Assembly (NCBI GenBank): GCA_039180675.1
Contig: JBCDDC010000002.1
Span: forward strand, 1 to 64,000
Origin: Thermohalobaculum sp039180675
GTDB lineage: Bacteria > Pseudomonadota > Alphaproteobacteria > Rhodobacterales > Rhodobacteraceae
DNA length: 64,000 nt
Reading direction: 5' to 3'
Shown: positions 1-8,334 of the stretch, in pieces
Layout: every line of letters starts with the position of its first letter
How positions within the stretch are numbered: position 1 is the stretch's first letter
Made by a program: the position numbers and the translations under genes
Notes under the pieces: model-generated
What the model saw: only the letters and a program-made list of their open reading frames with translations
Told to the model about the DNA's origin: nothing
Databases searched by the model: none

Positions 1-64
1 CCACCCACCCGGACCCGGGAGACGGGACGAGCGCCTGTGAGCGCTGGCAGTGGATACCGCGGGC

Positions 65-1471
65 TCATCTCGCCAGAACCCATGTGTCCTTGACCCCGCC
101 GCCCTGGGAGGAATTCACCACCAGCGAGCCCTCCTTCAGTGCCACCCTCGTCAGACCGCCAGGGACCAACCGGACCTGCTTGCCGACCAGACAATAGGGC
201 CGGAAATCCACATGCCGGCCCGCAATACCCGAAGGCGAGAGCGTCGGCACCGTCGAGAGTTTCAGCGTCGGCTGGGCGATGAAATCGGCCGGATCCTGGC
301 GGATCCGCTCAGCATAGGCGGCGCGTTCCTCCTCGCTGGCGTTGGGGCCGATCAGCATGCCGTAGCCGCCCGATCCGTGCACTTCCTTGACCACCAGTTC
401 ATCGAGATTGTCGAGCACATGGGCGCAGTCCTTGCTGTCCGCACAGCGCATCGTGGGCACGTTGTCGAGGATCGGGGCCTCGCCCAGATAGAAGCGGATC
501 ATCTCGGGTACGAAGACATAGATCGCCTTGTCATCCGCCACCCCCGCGCCGGGCGCGGAGCAGAGCGTCACGCCGCCCGAGCGGTAGACGTTGAAGAGCC
601 CCGGCACGCCGAGCAGGCTTTCCGGCTTGAACGCCAGCGGGTCGATGAAATCATCATCGATCCGGCGGTAGATCACGTCGACCTGCTGCGGGCCGCGGGT
701 GGTGCGCATCCAGACCCGGCCTTCATCGACGAAGAGATCCGTGGGCTCGACCAGTTCCACCCCCATCAGATCGGCAAGGAACGAATGCTCGTAATAGGCC
801 GAGTTGAAGGCCCCTGGCGTCAGCACCACGACATTCGGGTCGCCCTTGCAGGCTGGCGGGGCCATCTCCTCCAGCGTGGCACGCAGGTGATCGGCATAGT
901 CGTCCACCGGCATCACGCCGCCGCCTGCGAAGAGATCCGGGAACATGCGCATCATGATTTCGCGGTTCTCGAGCATGTAGGAGACGCCCGATGGTGTCCG
1001 GCAATTGTCCTCCAGCACCTGAAAGTCGCGCTCGCCCGTGCGCACGATGTCGATGCCGACGATGTGGGAGTAGACCCGGCCCGGCGGTTCGACGCCGATC
1101 ATCTCGGGCAGGAAGGCATCGTTCTGGTAGACCAGCGCCTCGGGGATCACGCCCGCGCGCAGGATCTCGCCCCGGTGATAGACGTCGTAGAGAAAGGCGT
1201 TGAGTGCGCGGGCCCGCTGTTCGATGCCGCGCTTCAGGTGCGCCCATTCGGCGGCGGCGAAGACCCGGGGCACCATGTCGAAGGGGATCAGCCGCTCCGG
1301 ATCGCCGCCCTCGCCATAGACCGCGAAGGTGATCCCAATCCGGCGGAAGATCGCCTCCGCCTCGGCGGAGCGCTGGTAGAGCCGGTCCTGCCCGGTCTCC
1401 TCGATCCATTCGGAAACACGTTTGTATGCCGCGCGGAGTTCCCCGCCCTCGCCGGTCATCTCGTCAAACAT
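65..1471 (-). CDS. Circularly permuted ATP-grasp family protein
   Basis: 468 residues. The sequence matches the circularly permuted ATP-grasp family (old DUF404/DUF407), which is thought to form peptide-like bonds using ATP; the substrate is unknown. Visible family hallmarks are LEDNCRTPSGVSYMLENR in the first half and VVKEVHGSGGYGMLIGP followed by DFRPYCLVG and LTRVALKEGSLVVNSSQGG at the C-terminus. The start at 1471 is preferred over an upstream in-frame one because a GAGGAG ribosome site lies just before it. In many proteobacteria this gene is followed by an alpha-E domain gene and a transglutaminase-like gene; here any such partner would lie off the left edge. Function within the cell is inferred from family only. 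Confidence 0.9.
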   Translation of the reverse strand: MFDEMTGEGGELRAAYKRVSEWIEETGQDRLYQRSAEAEAIFRRIGITFAVYGEGGDPERLIPFDMVPRVFAAAEWAHLKRGIEQRARALNAFLYDVYHRGEILRAGVIPEALVYQNDAFLPEMIGVEPPGRVYSHIVGIDIVRTGERDFQVLEDNCRTPSGVSYMLENREIMMRMFPDLFAGGGVMPVDDYADHLRATLEEMAPPACKGDPNVVVLTPGAFNSAYYEHSFLADLMGVELVEPTDLFVDEGRVWMRTTRGPQQVDVIYRRIDDDFIDPLAFKPESLLGVPGLFNVYRSGGVTLCSAPGAGVADDKAIYVFVPEMIRFYLGEAPILDNVPTMRCADSKDCAHVLDNLDELVVKEVHGSGGYGMLIGPNASEEERAAYAERIRQDPADFIAQPTLKLSTVPTLSPSGIAGRHVDFRPYCLVGKQVRLVPGGLTRVALKEGSLVVNSSQGGGVKDTWVLAR

Positions 1472-1568
1472 GGATCTCCTCGTGGCCGGATTCCTTTGCA
1501 CGATAGGCAAGTTTGTCCGGGCCTTGAAGGGTATTTCCTAGGGAAGCGGGCGCGAAGCCCATCATATC

Positions 1569-3794
1569 TCAGATTTCGAGGTCGAATCCGTCGGAGGACG
1601 CTGTGCCTTCCGCAAGGAATTGCTCCAGCGCGGGCAGCGTGATCCGGCCGATCGTTCCATCCTCGCGCAGGGTGACCGGGCTGCCGAGGGTCGCATCGAC
1701 GAAGATCTCGGTCCCCTCGGCGCGCAGCAGGAAGGGGCGCCCGGTGAGCGGGTCGGTGATCTCTACGAGCTCCGCCTGGAATGGCGCCGTGCCGGTGGCG
1801 AAGACGAAACTGTCTCCGCCGAAGAAGGTGACCCCGCCCGCGAAGGCGAAGCTGAGCGGCAGATCCGTGAGCGAGAAGGCGCTTGGGTTCTCGATTATGA
1901 GTTGATCGGTGCCGCCGTCGTCGAACTTGAAGACATCTGCGGTGATCCGCGCATCGGCGCCTGCGATTAGATCCCCGGATAGGGTCTCCAGGCTCAGGGC
2001 GCCGGGTGATAGCGCGAGCGTGCCCTCCAGCATGATATCGGCGTCGACCGTGGCGTTGGAGAGGTCGACCTCGCCGGTCTCGCCGACCACGAGGGTTTCG
2101 GCGGTCAGCACCGATCCGGCTAAGAGAGTTAGCGTACCCATTCCGCCAGCGGCGGTCTCCGGCACGCCAGTGGCCGAGAGGCCTGAGCCGACAAGGACCT
2201 GTCCGCCGGTGGTCAGGCTGCTCCCGTCCACACTGACGGTTCCGGCGGAGCCCGGTGTTGCGCCGATCAGGATCACACCGTCGCTGGCCGTGTTCGTGAT
2301 CGTGCTGCCATTGGTGAGCGTGAGGGTGCCGGTGCCGCCATCGGTGCCCACTGTGATCCGCGCTGCCTCGGCCCCATTCCGCGTTCCGCTCAGCGTCAAC
2401 TCAGCGTTGTCGAGCGAGAGTGTACCCGTGCCGCCCTCGGTCCCGATCGTGAGGCCGGGAAGGCGGTCGTCATTGCCGTCGATCTCGATCCGGGCGGCCT
2501 GGTTCACCAGAACCGCCCCTTCCCCCACCCGGCCGATCAGGAGCGTGGCGCCGTAACCGGAGGCCTCTTCCGGCCCCTCCGCATCGGAGGCGAGGGTGAG
2601 CCTGCTGCCGGTCCCCGACAACGTGAGGCGCCCATTCGCGCTCTGCCCGCTGCCGATCTGGACATTGCCGCCCTCATAACCACCCGCATCGACCGTGACC
2701 GCTCCGCCATCGAGGATCGAGAGGCTGCTTTGGTTCGGGTTGATCGGCACGCCATCGGGTGTGCGGGCAACAGAGAGCAGGGCCTTGTCGCCCAGAACCT
2801 CGATCCGTCCACCATCGCGGACCGTGACGACGCCCTGACCGGCCTCGCCGATATCGAGCGTGGCGCCCCCGGTGAAATCATCGCCCGAGGCGCCGTGCTG
2901 GATCACCACGAGGCGGCTGCCCGCGCCCTCGACCAACCCACTGCCATAGGCAAGCGTGTCCTTGCCAAAGCGCAAAAGGGGGAAGTCGGTGACCCCGTCG
3001 ATGTTCTGCTGGATGACCTCGCCGCCATTGCTGACGGTCAGGCTGCCGCGTCCGGTCGCTGGACCCTCGGGCCCGCCGAAGGCCAAGCCGATCGTGGTCG
3101 CGCCAGCAAAACCGGCATAGGCCGGGTTCGCATAGCTGCCATAAGCGCCCGAGAGGAGGAGCCGGGAGCCCGCACCGTCCACCACCACATCGCCGGTTGC
3201 GACCGTACCCGAGGCGATGCCGAACCCTGCTTGCAGCGAGAAGATCCGCGCCTCGGCGCCGTCCGTTATCGACAACCTTCCCGTGCCGCCCGCGCCGCCG
3301 ATCCGGATCACCGGGTTCGTGCCGCTGGTGGAGAAGGTGGAGCCGAGCCCGTCGACCTCCACCACTCCGGTCCCGCCCGCGCCGACGCCTGCGTTCAGCG
3401 TATCGTAGCCACCGCGCACACCGACGCCGGGTTGGTAGACCGCGAGCGGGTCCAGCGTGAGGCTCGCGCCGAAGTCCACCCGGAGCTTGCCGTAGGCCGC
3501 ATGCGATGCATCGTAGGACCGGCCGATCGAGGCGAAGAGGGGGAAGCCATTGCCCCCTGACGCCTGACCGAAGAGATCCGTCACGAGCACCGATGTGCCC
3601 GCCGTCAGGGCGATCAGCCCGCTGATCCCCGCCGGACCGGCGCCGTTGTTCACCCCTGCATCGAGCGCCGCGAATTGATAGTTCCCGCCGAAGATCAGAA
3701 CGCTGCCATCGGCGAGGTTACCCGCCTGCGCGATGAGCCCGTCATAGGCAAAGTAGCTGCCGGTGCCGATGATCGTCATGATGGCGCGAGCCAT
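1569..3794 (-). CDS. Repeat-rich protein with T5SS/PEP-CTERM-associated repeats
   Basis: 741 residues, strongly enriched in Gly, Thr, Ser and Leu and depleted in Lys and Cys. At least seven copies of a loose repeat are visible, of the form [IV]G-x-GG-TG-x-L-[ST]-[IL]-x-[ND]-G (for example GGTGRLSITDG, GGTGTLSLDN, GGTGTLTLTNGS, GSAGTVSVDG). This resembles the T5SS/PEP-CTERM-associated repeat seen in bacterial surface proteins that fold as a right-handed beta-helix. There is no convincing signal peptide at the N-terminus, no C-terminal autotransporter barrel and no sorting tag; the C-terminus is short, acidic and ends in a hydrophobic residue, as type I secretion substrates sometimes do. The start is uncertain: an ATG at 3779 is the alternative and neither has a strong ribosome site. 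Probably an exported or surface protein, but the export route is not shown. Confidence 0.6.
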   Translation of the reverse strand: MARAIMTIIGTGSYFAYDGLIAQAGNLADGSVLIFGGNYQFAALDAGVNNGAGPAGISGLIALTAGTSVLVTDLFGQASGGNGFPLFASIGRSYDASHAAYGKLRVDFGASLTLDPLAVYQPGVGVRGGYDTLNAGVGAGGTGVVEVDGLGSTFSTSGTNPVIRIGGAGGTGRLSITDGAEARIFSLQAGFGIASGTVATGDVVVDGAGSRLLLSGAYGSYANPAYAGFAGATTIGLAFGGPEGPATGRGSLTVSNGGEVIQQNIDGVTDFPLLRFGKDTLAYGSGLVEGAGSRLVVIQHGASGDDFTGGATLDIGEAGQGVVTVRDGGRIEVLGDKALLSVARTPDGVPINPNQSSLSILDGGAVTVDAGGYEGGNVQIGSGQSANGRLTLSGTGSRLTLASDAEGPEEASGYGATLLIGRVGEGAVLVNQAARIEIDGNDDRLPGLTIGTEGGTGTLSLDNAELTLSGTRNGAEAARITVGTDGGTGTLTLTNGSTITNTASDGVILIGATPGSAGTVSVDGSSLTTGGQVLVGSGLSATGVPETAAGGMGTLTLLAGSVLTAETLVVGETGEVDLSNATVDADIMLEGTLALSPGALSLETLSGDLIAGADARITADVFKFDDGGTDQLIIENPSAFSLTDLPLSFAFAGGVTFFGGDSFVFATGTAPFQAELVEITDPLTGRPFLLRAEGTEIFVDATLGSPVTLREDGTIGRITLPALEQFLAEGTASSDGFDLEI

Positions 3795-4132
3795 ACCGCG
3801 ATGCGATCAAGCGATGCTTAAGGAACAGAGTAAATGAAAGACTGCGGAAAACGAAAACGCCGCCCGCAGGCGGCGTGCTTTCAAGTAGCTGTCCGCGCAC
3901 CAGAGATCAAAACGAGATCTTCTTTCCCTGTTGCTTCGCGTGACAGGCGGCGGAACGATCGATCCTGTGTCAGGAGGACCGTTCCACCGCTCAGCACGCA
4001 ACTAGGGAACTGATGGCCGTGACAGCACAACGCAACATGATTAAAGAGCTACTGCTTGAGTTTGGCCGAATTGTGGCAATTTTCGCGTGTAAATCGAATC
4101 AAAAAAAATACACACGCTTAAGCAGAAGTCCC
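3795..4132. other. Intergenic region between parC and the repeat-rich protein
   Basis: This 338-base gap is more AT-rich than its surroundings, especially near 4030-4110, and contains no coding sequence I can support. It holds the parC terminator near 3844-3876 and must carry the promoter of the leftward repeat-rich gene. Confidence 0.6.
3844..3876 (-). terminator. Rho-independent terminator after parC
   Basis: Perfect 8-bp stem ACGCCGCC/GGCGGCGT at 3857-3864 and 3869-3876 with loop CGCA. On the minus strand it is followed by a TTTTCGTTTTCC tract, which fits termination of leftward transcription from parC. Confidence 0.75.
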
Positions 4133-6448
4133 TCAGGTGAAACGGTTATCCTGGGGAAATCCGCGAGGTGCCATCCGGCCTGACGAGGCGCGTTTGCCAA
4201 TCCATTCGACGAGGTCTTTCTCGGTACGCGTGCGCCCTGCGGGGTCGAGCCAGCTCAGCCCCTCGGCGAGTGTCAGGCAGGTCGCATCGGAAAGCTCGCC
4301 TTCCTTGTCCTTGTATTTCTGCAGGCGAACGCCTTTCCCTCGGGTCAGCTCCGGAAGGTCAGGTATCGGAAAAACAAGGAGTTTTCGGTTCCTTCCGACC
4401 ACGGCGACATGATCGCCATGCACCTCGGCGCAGACTCTGGCAGTGACCCCATCCTTGACGTTCAGAACCTGCTTTCCGGTGCGGGTCTGGGCGATCACCT
4501 CGTTCTCGGCGACGATGAAGCCATCGCCCGCTGAAGACGCCACCAGAAGCCGCCTGCCGGGGCGGTGCACGAAGAGTGCGACAATTGATTCATCATTGGG
4601 CAGATCGACCATCAGGCGGATCGGCTCTCCCATCCCCCGCCCCCCCGGCAAACGGTCGCCGGCGAGGGTGTAGAAGCGCCCATTTGAGGCGAAAACAAGG
4701 ACTCGGTCCGTGGTCTCGGCATGGAAGATGAACTGCCCGGTATCGCCGTCTTTGTACTTGAGCTCGCTGTCGAGCGCGATGTGCCCTTTCATGGCCCGGA
4801 CCCAGCCCTGCGCGGAGCAGACCACCGTGATTGGCTCGCGCTCGACCAGGGCGTCGATCGGGACCTCTTCGAAAGCGGGCGCCTCGCCGAGACCTGTGCG
4901 CCGCGCGCCCAGCGGCCATGGGCTGGTGTCCTTTCGCGCCGCCGCGATGTCTTCCGCGAGCCTGAGGTGGCGGAGCACGCGTGGGGCGCCGAATTTGTCC
5001 CGGATCTCACGGATCTGGTCGGAGATGCGGCCCCATTGCAGCTCTTCGCTGGTGAGCAATTCCACGAGATCGGCCAGTTCCGCGGTCAGGCTGTCCCGCT
5101 CTTTGCGCAGCTCCATCTCCTCCAGTCGGCGGAGCGAGCGCAGGCGCATGTTGAGGATGGCGTCGGCCTGTATCTCCGTCAGATGTACGCCGCCCCAGCT
5201 TTCGTCCATCAGCGACTGCTTCGGGTCGTCCTCGTAGCGGATGATCTCGATCACCCGGTCGAGGTTGAGGAAGGTGATGATGTAGCCTTCCAGCACCTCC
5301 AGCCGGTTTTCGATCTTCGCGATCCGGTGGCGGGCGCGGCGGAGCAGCACTTCGCGGCGGTGATCGAGGAAGGCGCGCAGGACCTCGCGCAGGCCGCAAA
5401 CCTTGGGCGTCCGCCCGTCGATCAGCACGTTCATGTTGAGCGGGAATCGGGTCTCGAGGTCAGAGTGTTTGAACAGCGTCTCCATCAGGACGCCCGGCTC
5501 GACGCTGCGGGAGCGGGGTTCGAGGATAAGGCGGATGTCATCGGCGCTCTCATCGCGGACATCGGCGAGGATCGGGATCTTGCGGGTGTTGATCAGGTCG
5601 GCGATGCGCTCGACCAGCTTCGACTTCTGCACCTGGTACGGGATCTCGGTGACGACGATCTGCCAGGTGCCGCGGCCCAGATCCTCTACCTCCCAGCAGG
5701 CACGGTGGCGGAAGCCGCCGCGCCCGGTGCGGTAGGCCTCGAGGATCTGCTCTCGGGGTTCGACTAGAACGCCACCGGTGGGGAAGTCGGGGCCCGGGAT
5801 CATCTCTACCAGTGTCTCGGCGCGTGCTTCGGGGTGGCGGATCAGGTGGAGAAGGGCCTCGCACAGCTCACCCGCGTTGTGGGGCGGGATCGAGGTCGCC
5901 ATGCCGACCGCGATGCCGCTGGCGCCATTGGCGAGCAGGTTCGGGAAGGCGGCGGGGAGGACTTCCGGCTCCTCATCCTCGCCGTTGAAGGTGACGCGAA
6001 AATCCGAGGCATCCTCGTCGAGACCCTCCAGCAGCGCAGTCGCCACCTCGGTCAGCTTGGCCTCGGTGTATCGGTAGGCCGCGGCCCCGTCCCCGTCGAT
6101 ATTGCCGAAATTGCCCTGCCCGTCGATCAGGGGGTAGCGCAGCGAGAAATCCTGTGCGGCCCGCACAAGCGCATCGTAGACGGCCTGGTCACCATGGGGA
6201 TGATACTTGCCGATGACATCGCCGACCACGCGGGCCGATTTCTTATAGCCTTGCGCCGGATCGAGGCGAAGTTGGCGCATGGCCCACAGGAGTCTGCGGT
6301 GGACGGGCTTGAGCCCGTCGCGGGCGTCCGGCAGCGCGCGGTGCATGATCGTGGACAGGGCGTAGGTGAGATACCTCTCCCCCAGGGCGCGGGCCAAAGG
6401 CTCCGCCACCACACCCCGCATATCGTCATCACCCAGCGTGTCGGACAT
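4133..6448 (-). CDS. parC: DNA topoisomerase IV subunit A
   Basis: 771 residues. The A subunit of topoisomerase IV cuts and rejoins DNA to unlink daughter chromosomes, together with ParE. The breakage-reunion domain is at the N-terminus with DGLKPVHRRLLWAM at about 44-57, KYHPHGDQAVYDALVR at 81-96 and RYTEAKLTEVA starting at 126, where Tyr127 is the DNA-linking residue. AAYRYTEAKL and the shorter C-terminal region favour ParC over GyrA. The position equal to E. coli Ser80 in the quinolone pocket is Gln88 here, with Asp92 at the Glu84 position. parE is not in the window. A terminator follows the gene. Confidence 0.93.
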   Translation of the reverse strand: MSDTLGDDDMRGVVAEPLARALGERYLTYALSTIMHRALPDARDGLKPVHRRLLWAMRQLRLDPAQGYKKSARVVGDVIGKYHPHGDQAVYDALVRAAQDFSLRYPLIDGQGNFGNIDGDGAAAYRYTEAKLTEVATALLEGLDEDASDFRVTFNGEDEEPEVLPAAFPNLLANGASGIAVGMATSIPPHNAGELCEALLHLIRHPEARAETLVEMIPGPDFPTGGVLVEPREQILEAYRTGRGGFRHRACWEVEDLGRGTWQIVVTEIPYQVQKSKLVERIADLINTRKIPILADVRDESADDIRLILEPRSRSVEPGVLMETLFKHSDLETRFPLNMNVLIDGRTPKVCGLREVLRAFLDHRREVLLRRARHRIAKIENRLEVLEGYIITFLNLDRVIEIIRYEDDPKQSLMDESWGGVHLTEIQADAILNMRLRSLRRLEEMELRKERDSLTAELADLVELLTSEELQWGRISDQIREIRDKFGAPRVLRHLRLAEDIAAARKDTSPWPLGARRTGLGEAPAFEEVPIDALVEREPITVVCSAQGWVRAMKGHIALDSELKYKDGDTGQFIFHAETTDRVLVFASNGRFYTLAGDRLPGGRGMGEPIRLMVDLPNDESIVALFVHRPGRRLLVASSAGDGFIVAENEVIAQTRTGKQVLNVKDGVTARVCAEVHGDHVAVVGRNRKLLVFPIPDLPELTRGKGVRLQKYKDKEGELSDATCLTLAEGLSWLDPAGRTRTEKDLVEWIGKRASSGRMAPRGFPQDNRFT

Positions 6449-6566
6449 AGATTTTGTGTATCAAGCGCGCAGGGACCGGTCCACCGGGATTCGCGGATTG
6501 CGCCGATCACAAACCGAAAATTTCGACTCCGCCTTCATGTGAGGCGGAGCCATTCTCTCAAAGAGA

Positions 6567-7178
6567 TTACGAATTCGCCCCGTCGAGATCGAACAGCACC
6601 TCGTTGCGGCGCAGGAAGCCCGGTGTGAACGGGTCGTTATAATAGGCATAGATCGGCGCGCCGACCGGGGTCAGGCCGTTCGCCGCCATCCACTTGCGCA
6701 ACAGCGCCTCCTGCTCGGCGATCAGCTCGTCGGTCGCCACGCCGGAGAAGCGGATCGCCGCGCGCCGGGTGGCGGGGAGCGTGCCAAGCTCGACATCGGC
6801 GCGGGTGGGCGCGGGCAGATCGTCGAGAGCGTACTCCGATGGCATGATGAACTGCACGGTCCAGTCCTGCCCCTCGCCCGCGCGCTGGGTGACGGGGGCG
6901 GTCATGGCGATCTTCTCGCCTTCGCGTTCCTTGGCAAAGATGTAACCGGCAAGCGGACGGAAGCCGGCGTTGACGGCCTCGTAGCGCGCGCCGGTGCGTC
7001 TGACCGAGGCGGTCACAAGCTCAGGATAATCGCGCAGCTCGATCGCGCCGTCATAGCGCACGATGTCGTACTTCGGCTGCTCGACCGTGCTGCTGGAGTA
7101 AATCCACGCGCAGGCACCGAGGAAGGCCGTCAGCGCCACGCCGCCACCTATGAAGAGGGCCGTTTTAGCGAGGGTCAT
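6567..7178 (-). CDS. SOUL family haem-binding protein
   Basis: 203 residues. An N-terminal hydrophobic segment at about 5-28 is a membrane anchor or signal. The rest fits the SOUL/HBP haem-binding family: YDIVRYDGAIELRDYPE, GYIFAKEREGEKIAMTAPV and a C-terminal YAYYNDPFTPGFLRRNEV stretch. Family members bind haem or tetrapyrroles in the periplasm or cytosol; the physiological role in bacteria is unclear. It reads the same way as parC but a 118-base gap separates them. The next gene to the right is divergent. Confidence 0.9.
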   Translation of the reverse strand: MTLAKTALFIGGGVALTAFLGACAWIYSSSTVEQPKYDIVRYDGAIELRDYPELVTASVRRTGARYEAVNAGFRPLAGYIFAKEREGEKIAMTAPVTQRAGEGQDWTVQFIMPSEYALDDLPAPTRADVELGTLPATRRAAIRFSGVATDELIAEQEALLRKWMAANGLTPVGAPIYAYYNDPFTPGFLRRNEVLFDLDGANS

Positions 7179-7318
7179 GAAGTCAATTCCTGTTCCGTTG
7201 CGTTGGATCGGGATCTAGCGCGGGGAACGTGGCCGGCCAGCGACCAGACCGCTCGGCGCTTGACCGTCTCACGCGATCTTGTCGAGATAGGCGGGTCAAT
7301 CGAGGGGCGAGGCCGGGG

Positions 7319-8269
7319 ATGATCCACGAGTACGCGTTCACGGAACGGGGTGAGGTTGAGCGCGGCTTCGCTGAGGTTTTCCACCAGAAGATCGTGCCGA
7401 TCTTGAAGAACCGGGAGACCGAGCAGATCCGCCGCCGCCGCAATCTGATCGTCGGGGCGGGCGGCATCGGCAGCTTCGGCGTGCTGGCAGGCTTTCTCGT
7501 CGGCATGGCGCAGGCGGATACCAGCAATGGCTTCGTGATCGCTGCCGTCGGTCTGGTGGCGGCGTTCGGGATCGCCGGGTATCAGCAGTCGAAATGGCGC
7601 GACGGGCTTGGCAGTGAGATCCTGCCGATCGTGGCGCGGTTTCTCGGCGACATGGTTTATGGCCGAGAGGAGATCAGCCTCCACGATTTCGACGACCGCG
7701 GGCTGCTGCCTCGCTACACAATATCAGAGCTGGAAGACCCGATCGCGGGGGAGCACAAGGGGCTCAGCTGGGCTGCGGTCGAGGCGAGGCTTTCGGTCCG
7801 CCGGGGCAGGCGCGGCGGGCGGCGCACGGTCTTCCGCGGCTTGCTGATGCGGATCGAGATCTTCGGGCCTGCGCCGCAGATCCTGATGGTGCCGCGGGGG
7901 AGCGCGGCCCTGACCTGGCTGAGCGAGCTTTTCTCCTCAACCCGCGACAGCGATCAGCGGTTGGAGACCGGGATCGCCCCGTTCGACGCGCGGGTGATCA
8001 CCTATGCCCGCGATCCGGAGGCTGCGAGAGGATTCGTCAATGAGCGTTTTGCGTTTGGGCTCCTCGAGATTGGCCGGTCGATCAGCACGCGGCCGGTGGC
8101 AGCGGGGATGCAGGGTAAGTGGCTTTATCTCGCGATCCCGCATCGCCGGGACTTCCTCTCGCTCGGCTCGCTCTGGACCCCCGTGCAGCGGATCGAGGAG
8201 GACCTGCACCGGGTGATCGAGGAACTCACGCTGCCGCGCCGCGTGATCGACATGCTGAGCGGACGCTAG
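7319..8269 (+). CDS. DUF3137 domain membrane protein
   Basis: 316 residues from the ATG at 7319, which follows a purine-rich GGGGCGAGGCCGGGG; the frame is open upstream but that part has no family character. It starts with a helical region (FHQKIVPILKNRETEQIRRRRN), then two hydrophobic segments at about 41-60 and 65-85, typical for DUF3137. The remainder is a soluble domain with PRYTISELEDPIAGEHKGLSWA and a central beta-rich region. The family is common in alphaproteobacteria and has no known function. It is transcribed away from the SOUL gene. Confidence 0.85.
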   Translation: MIHEYAFTERGEVERGFAEVFHQKIVPILKNRETEQIRRRRNLIVGAGGIGSFGVLAGFLVGMAQADTSNGFVIAAVGLVAAFGIAGYQQSKWRDGLGSEILPIVARFLGDMVYGREEISLHDFDDRGLLPRYTISELEDPIAGEHKGLSWAAVEARLSVRRGRRGGRRTVFRGLLMRIEIFGPAPQILMVPRGSAALTWLSELFSSTRDSDQRLETGIAPFDARVITYARDPEAARGFVNERFAFGLLEIGRSISTRPVAAGMQGKWLYLAIPHRRDFLSLGSLWTPVQRIEEDLHRVIEELTLPRRVIDMLSGR

Positions 8270-8281
8270 AAACAGGCAACG

Positions 8282-8308
8282 AAAAAACGCACCGGCCGTA
8301 GCCGGTGC
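8282..8308 (-). terminator. Rho-independent terminator of the GDSL esterase gene
   Basis: Stem GCACCGGC/GCCGGTGC at 8289-8296 and 8301-8308 with loop CGTA. On the minus strand it is followed by six T residues (complement of 8282-8287), so it serves the leftward GDSL gene ending at 8335. Confidence 0.8.
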
Positions 8309-8334
8309 ATGCAAGCACCCCTGGTAGAGTGATA

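Noticed and set aside
50..1642. 530-codon open frame on the + strand opposite the ATP-grasp gene
   Set aside because: It runs antisense to a clear family protein, is full of Arg/His/Ala typical of a high-GC shadow frame, and has no ribosome site.
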